NCBI RefSeq assembly: GCF_002021565.1 | Contig: NZ_MSZX01000001.1 | Coordinates: 248,027 to 312,026, forward strand | Source: Paenibacillus selenitireducens | Lineage (GTDB): Bacteria > Bacillota > Bacilli > Paenibacillales > Paenibacillaceae | Direction: 5' to 3' | Length of the DNA stretch: 64,000 nucleotides | Shown here: positions 60,631-64,000 of the stretch, piece by piece | How positions within the stretch are numbered: the first letter of the stretch is position 1 | Layout: each line of letters begins with the position of its first letter | The notes under the pieces: model-generated | What the model saw: only the letters and a program-made list of their open reading frames with translations | Told to the model about the DNA's origin: nothing | Database searches by the model: none | Position numbers and translations under genes: made by a program

Positions 60631-61557
60631 CTATGGTATGATGTTGCCAGCAGCTTCGTAGATTTGATACCACTCTTGGCGGGTCAAAGGAATCTCGGAT
60701 CCTTGGCACGCGTCTTTCAAGCGCTGAACGTTCGTTGTGCCTAGCACGACTTGAATGTTGGCAGGATGTCTCGTAATCCAGGCCACGGCGATAGCGGTGT
60801 TCGTAACGCCATATTGAAGAGCAAGGTTGTCAATGACGCTGTTCAATTTCGGATAATGCTCGAGATCACCTAGGAATGGACCGTTAAAGAACCCTTTTTG
60901 GAACGGAGACCAAGCTTGGATCGTGATATCATTCAGGCGGCAATAATCCAGAATGCTGCTATCACGGTTGACGGATTGATCTAATTTCATATTAAGCGCG
61001 ATCGCGGAATCGATCATCGGCGTATGTGCAATGCTGAATTGAAGCTGATTGACCACAAGCTTATGCGGAATGTATTTTTGCAGCAGCTCTGTTTGCATCG
61101 GATTATGGTTGGATACGCCGAAATAACGCACTTTACCACTCTTATGAAGCTCTTCGAACGCTTCGGCGACCTCAGCAGGCTCCATCAGTGTATCTGGGCG
61201 ATGCAGCAAAAGAATATCGAGATATTCCGTATTTAACCGTTTGAGAATTCCGTCTGTGGATTCAATAATATGCGCTTTGGAGAAGTCAAAAAAGCCTTTT
61301 CTGATACCGCATTTGCTCTGCAGGACCATTTGTTCACGCAGGTTCGCGTTCATTTGGATCGCTTCGGCAAAATAGGACTCGCATTCGCCGTAAGAAGGTC
61401 CGTAAATATCAGCGTGGTCGAAGAAATTGATTTTTTCTTCCATGGCTGTACGAATCAATTTTTCAGCCTCGGGCAATGGAAGCTGCTTCAACCGCATATT
61501 TCCCATAATCAAATTAGAAACCTTCAAATCTGTGTTGGCGATATTGATATTTTTCAT
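60631..61557 (-). CDS. Aldo/keto reductase (YdhF-like group)
   Basis: A 308-residue aldo/keto reductase with FFDHADIYGPSYGECE (catalytic Asp and Tyr), the Lys in VLQSKCGIRKGF, DILLLHRPD (His) and VVLGTTNVQRL for the NADP phosphate. It resembles the E. coli YdhF subgroup. It is divergent from a MerR gene, and its promoter has the 19-bp spacer and internal palindrome typical of MerR activation, so it is probably induced by an aldehyde or other electrophile sensed by that MerR protein. Confidence 0.92.
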   Translation of the reverse strand: MKNINIANTDLKVSNLIMGNMRLKQLPLPEAEKLIRTAMEEKINFFDHADIYGPSYGECESYFAEAIQMNANLREQMVLQSKCGIRKGFFDFSKAHIIESTDGILKRLNTEYLDILLLHRPDTLMEPAEVAEAFEELHKSGKVRYFGVSNHNPMQTELLQKYIPHKLVVNQLQFSIAHTPMIDSAIALNMKLDQSVNRDSSILDYCRLNDITIQAWSPFQKGFFNGPFLGDLEHYPKLNSVIDNLALQYGVTNTAIAVAWITRHPANIQVVLGTTNVQRLKDACQGSEIPLTRQEWYQIYEAAGNIIP

Positions 61558-61594
61558 ATTAGTTAGTAACTCCCTTCATTATCTTTACAATTAG

Positions 61595-61625
61595 AAGATA
61601 ACCGATAGAGTTCACTCTATGTCAA
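61595..61625 (-). promoter_or_regulatory. MerR-type promoter with 19-bp spacer for the aldo/keto reductase
   Basis: On the minus strand, a perfect -35 TTGACA (61620-61625) and a -10 TATCTT (61595-61600) are separated by 19 bp. The spacer holds the palindrome ATAGAGT-GA-ACTCTAT (61605-61620). An overlong spacer with a central palindrome is the hallmark of promoters that MerR proteins activate by DNA twisting. Confidence 0.85.
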
Positions 61626-61664
61626 CACTTCATTCGAAAATAAATGGTAGGAGAGTAATGCGTG

Positions 61665-62048
61665 ATGAACTATACGATTTCGCAAGTGGCACAAAAGACA
61701 AATTTGTCGATCTATACCATTCGATATTATGATAAAGAAGGATTGCTTCCATTCATTACGCGTGAGAACGGAACGAGAGTATTTCATGAGCAGGATATCG
61801 ATTGGATCGATTTGATCTGCTGTTTGAAGAATACGGGCATGCCGATCAAAGAGATTCGCACCTTTATTGAATACTGCACAGATCATGATGCTGTCGTTGA
61901 GAAGGGACTCGAAATTCTTCTCAAGCATAAACAGCATGTGGAGCAGCAAATGATAGACACACAAAGAAATCTTGCAACGATTGAATATAAAATCAAGCAT
62001 TTGCCGGAAATGTATAAGAAAAAGTTCTCAGTGGGGGAGCATTCCTGA
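61665..62048 (+). CDS. MerR family transcriptional regulator
   Basis: A 127-residue MerR protein: N-terminal winged HTH (YTISQVAQKTNLSIYTIRYY, DKEGLLPF), then a dimerisation helix (VEKGLEILLKHKQHVEQQMI). There is no cysteine pattern for metal binding, so it belongs with the small-molecule or aldehyde-responsive group (AdhR-like). ATG 61665 is preferred to the adjoining GTG. Its operator-promoter lies between it and the divergent aldo/keto reductase gene. Confidence 0.9.
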   Translation: MNYTISQVAQKTNLSIYTIRYYDKEGLLPFITRENGTRVFHEQDIDWIDLICCLKNTGMPIKEIRTFIEYCTDHDAVVEKGLEILLKHKQHVEQQMIDTQRNLATIEYKIKHLPEMYKKKFSVGEHS

Positions 62049-62114
62049 TCCTTTTTCTCTCATATCAAATAGATAGCAGATTAGAGCCTTGCGGCATGAA
62101 AAACGCAAGAAACC

Positions 62115-62143
62115 AAAAGCCTCGGAGAAATCCGAGGCTTTAT
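62115..62143 (+). terminator. Terminator after the MerR gene
   Basis: AAAGCCTCGGA-GAAAT-TCCGAGGCTTT has a perfect stem with a short loop and T-rich end. Confidence 0.85.
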
Positions 62144-62215
62144 TCTGCACCCTTGGCCTACTGCCGTGATGGAATCAGCAGGGAGGGCTCGATTCATTTA
62201 TCCGTTGCAAATGGA

Positions 62216-62398
62216 TTATTCATTCTCGGATACGATAATATCATCCAATTCCGTATCATGTTGATTAGCTGCCGCCAACACTTCTTGATCCAGCTCGCTT
62301 GCGCCTTGAATCTCTGCTGCGGCTTGTGCTTGATTGTTCAACTGTTTTTCCGTCTGTCCTATGCCGTGTGCGCCTTGGTGTCCTCTGCTAGTGGGCAT
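62216..62398 (-). CDS. Small hydrophilic protein of unknown function
   Basis: A 60-residue protein rich in Gln, Ala and Glu (EKQLNNQAQAAAEIQGASEL) with an acidic C-terminus and no cysteine or membrane helix. I do not recognise it. The GGAGG 7 bases before the ATG is an excellent ribosome site, which supports a real gene. The composition resembles small spore or stress proteins, but no family motif is visible. Confidence 0.65.
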   Translation of the reverse strand: MPTSRGHQGAHGIGQTEKQLNNQAQAAAEIQGASELDQEVLAAANQHDTELDDIIVSENE

Positions 62399-62555
62399 GT
62401 CAGTACCTCCTGCCTTGGATTTGAAATATCAGCGTTAGTATGGCTGAAAGCCTGAAAAATAATGCAACTAATATATACAAAAAAAGGAATGTACACCTTC
62501 TTATTGAATAGAATTGAAGAGGTCCGAAGTAGTCCAAACGTATAGGAGGTAGAAA

Positions 62556-62987
62556 ATGAGTCAAATCAAGCCGCAAAGTTATGATCGTCATAAAAAGTTT
62601 GCCCCCTTGTACCATTTTATGTTGACTCCACTCACACTAATTCTTTTTATTGCGTCTATTGTGTATCTGATCAGAGAGGACTTCAGCTATTCTTCTTTAT
62701 TGATTTTTGGTTTGTCATGTTGTGTGGTCATCTTGGTGGTACTTGTTCGGCTATTTGCAACCCAACTACAAGATCGTTTGATTCGACAAGAGGAGAACTT
62801 TCGGCATGTTCAGCTGACGGGCAAGCCGCTAGATTCGAGACTTAGCTTGCAGCAGATTATCGCACTTCGTTTCGCGGAAGATGAATCTTTTCTACGATTA
62901 TGTGAAGAGGCTGCCAAGACGGGGATGGAGCCGCAGAAGATCAAGCAAGCAATACCGCATTGGAGAGCGGACAACCATCGCGTGTAA
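62556..62987 (+). CDS. DUF6526 family small membrane protein
   Basis: A 143-residue protein with two membrane helices (residues about 22-60) and a cytoplasmic C-terminal domain. YDRHKKFAPLYHFMLTPL and the later LQQIIALRFAEDESFLRL, with IKQAIPHWRADNHRV at the end, match the DUF6526 pattern. TAGGAGG stands 7 bases before the ATG. The function is unknown. Confidence 0.8.
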   Translation: MSQIKPQSYDRHKKFAPLYHFMLTPLTLILFIASIVYLIREDFSYSSLLIFGLSCCVVILVVLVRLFATQLQDRLIRQEENFRHVQLTGKPLDSRLSLQQIIALRFAEDESFLRLCEEAAKTGMEPQKIKQAIPHWRADNHRV

Positions 62988-63064
62988 GGAACAGGCAGAT
63001 CTTCTTGGAGCGTTATGGAAATAGATGACTTACTAAATGGCGGAGGCAATCTCAATGGAGATTG

Positions 63065-63425
63065 TCAGAGTGTCGATAAAGTCCAGAGGACTTTTCGGCA
63101 CTTTATTTTTTTGGGTGATCTCGTTTCGTAGAAGAAAAATCAATGTAAAACGATCTATAACAATGATGAAGATGAATGTAGTTTGCTATGTTGTTTTAAA
63201 TCCAGTACAGGTGGGGAAAAGTGTTTGTGGTGGTGCTATATTGGATAAATCCACTAACTTCGCCGTTTTCAGTACGATTTCGCACTCTATACTGGATAAA
63301 TCCAATAGAATGTGCTGAAAATGCCTCTAAAATGCTGATTTCCCCCCTCTATAATGGAAACGTCCAGTATAGGTGCGCGTTTTAGTGCTGGTAGTGAAGC
63401 TATGTTGGATAAATCCATTTTAGGT
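63065..63425 (+). repeat. 363-bp dispersed repeat, copy 2 (361 bp)
   Basis: Second copy of the element at 35324-35686, in the same orientation. In the leading hairpin (63071-63102) the stem pair T-G of copy 1 is T-A here, a change that keeps pairing. The TGGATAAATCCA palindromes are conserved; the GTGCGA arm of a small hairpin is changed to GTACGA. Confidence 0.88.
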
Positions 63426-63555
63426 ACGCGAATTCCCATTATAGATGAATAACAAGACTCATCTGTTATGAAAACAATCGAGGAAAACTTGCTTGTTTAG
63501 GGTGAAGGCACTTTTTTACGTGCCCTCCAAAAAAACGGGGGTTTCTCGACAGCCT

Positions 63556-63586
63556 GGCAATCTCAATGGAGATTGCCTTCTTTTTT
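63556..63586 (+). terminator. Rho-independent terminator sharing its hairpin with the left flank of repeat copy 2
   Basis: GGCAATCTC-AATG-GAGATTGCC is a perfect 9-bp stem followed by TTCTTTTTT. The first 20 bases occur again at 63046-63065, immediately before repeat copy 2. Confidence 0.85.
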
Positions 63587-63676
63587 ATATGGGAATGTCA
63601 GGAAGGGGAATGTTGTTTTTTGTCGAAATAATAAGAATTCATGAAAGAATACGGGGAAGAGAAAGGAGTCTTACAA

Positions 63677-64000
63677 TTGAAAAAGGTATTCCGCACGGTC
63701 CTCTCAATCTGTTTGTTTTTTGGCTTCGGCGTGCATAGTTGGGCAGCTGATATTGCTCATGCTACTGCTGCTGCTGCTTCGGATGATAAATCCCAAATTA
63801 GGGATATGATCGGAGAGAGCACGTTATTAATGAACGATGGTTCAATGTGGACGTTGATGAATGATGAACAGTTCGTACACATCGTCGGTAAAATTACTCA
63901 AATTACCGGTACTGATCATAAAGGCTTGGGTGTAACCCAGGATGGTAAGTTACTCTCATGGGGTGTTGGCGAGGTTCCTCATTTGGTAGAAGGTCAAGTT
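63677..64000 (+). CDS. Secreted protein, possibly RCC1-like repeats (3' end cut by window)
   Basis: The frame starts at TTG 63677, with AAAGGAG 8 bases upstream, and is open to the window end (108 codons). A signal peptide is evident (KKVFRTVLSICLFFGFGVHS then WA, cleavage probably after WAA or ATA). The mature part has two repeats of the form LMNDGSMWTL and VTQDGKLLSWG, which resemble the blades of RCC1-type beta-propellers common in secreted Paenibacillus proteins. The assignment is tentative because only the first blades are visible. Confidence 0.72.
   Translation, partial: MKKVFRTVLSICLFFGFGVHSWAADIAHATAAAASDDKSQIRDMIGESTLLMNDGSMWTLMNDEQFVHIVGKITQITGTDHKGLGVTQDGKLLSWGVGEVPHLVEGQV

Larger units (their letters stand above)
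62988..63676. other. Intergenic region with dispersed repeat copy 2 and duplicated hairpin
   Basis: No gene is supported in these 689 bases. They hold repeat copy 2 (63065-63425), a 20-bp direct repeat (63046-63065 and 63556-63575) that is itself a hairpin, a terminator at 63556-63586 and the leader of the right-edge gene. Confidence 0.8.

Noticed and set aside
63493-63738. 81-codon ORF before the right-edge gene
   Set aside because: It spans the terminator at 63556 and overlaps the signal-peptide gene in another frame; there is no convincing start.

Overview
The window looks like a chromosomal segment of a Paenibacillus-type Gram-positive spore former. This is inferred from strong AGGAGG ribosome binding sites, sigma-A promoters, moderate GC, a squalene-hopene/sporulenol cyclase, DUF6526 and DUF445 proteins, LytTR/AgrC-type two-component genes and an LPXTG wall protein. 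No rRNA, tRNA, CRISPR array, phage or insertion sequence was seen. The left edge cuts a GH2 glycosidase and the right edge cuts a secreted protein.

Layout. 1-8.8 kb: regulator/enzyme pairs (GH2 and LysR, aldo/keto reductase, MarR and MFS exporter, LysR and O-methyltransferase, TetR). 8.9-12.2 kb: an apparently TetR-controlled operon of a dihydrolipoamide dehydrogenase-like flavoprotein, a membrane fusion protein and an ABC-2 permease. 12.3-16.7 kb: an Mrr-type nuclease-like membrane protein, a second MraY, a cluster of degenerate repeats, a Crp/Fnr regulator and a HEAT-repeat protein. 16.8-21.6 kb: an AgrC/AgrA-like sensor-regulator pair followed by a BcrAB-like ABC transporter and a DUF4097 protein, with a LytTR site in front of the transporter. 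21.6-26.1 kb: guanine deaminase, a GT2 and PlsY-like pair, a decayed TIM-barrel gene and an SDR.

26.2-35.2 kb is the most striking part: an iron/siderophore uptake locus with two tandem ORFs. Each is an AraC-type regulator joined in frame to a siderophore-binding lipoprotein. In both, the linker between the two halves also contains a -10-like element, a Fur box, a ribosome binding site and a lipoprotein signal peptide, and each ORF has another Fur box upstream. Two FecCD permeases, an exporter-type ABC protein and a ferredoxin/flavodoxin reductase-like protein follow. No FecE-type ATPase gene is present.

35.3-44.1 kb: copy 1 of a 363-bp dispersed repeat, an SDR without its catalytic Tyr/Lys, an AraC regulator, then a BTAD response regulator, a sortase and a 1441-residue LPKTG adhesin. 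44.1-51.3 kb: LysE exporter with a divergent MocR regulator, tandem DUF445 genes and a triterpene cyclase. 51.4-57.7 kb: a beta-glucoside cluster (GH3, PTS EIIC and an AraC-GH39 fusion). 57.8-64 kb: UbiD, FMN reductase, an aldo/keto reductase with a MerR-type 19-bp-spacer promoter, small proteins and copy 2 of the dispersed repeat.

A recurring theme is regulators physically joined to the protein that handles the ligand: AraC with a siderophore-binding protein (twice) and AraC with GH39. All functions are assigned from sequence motifs read by eye; no database search was run.
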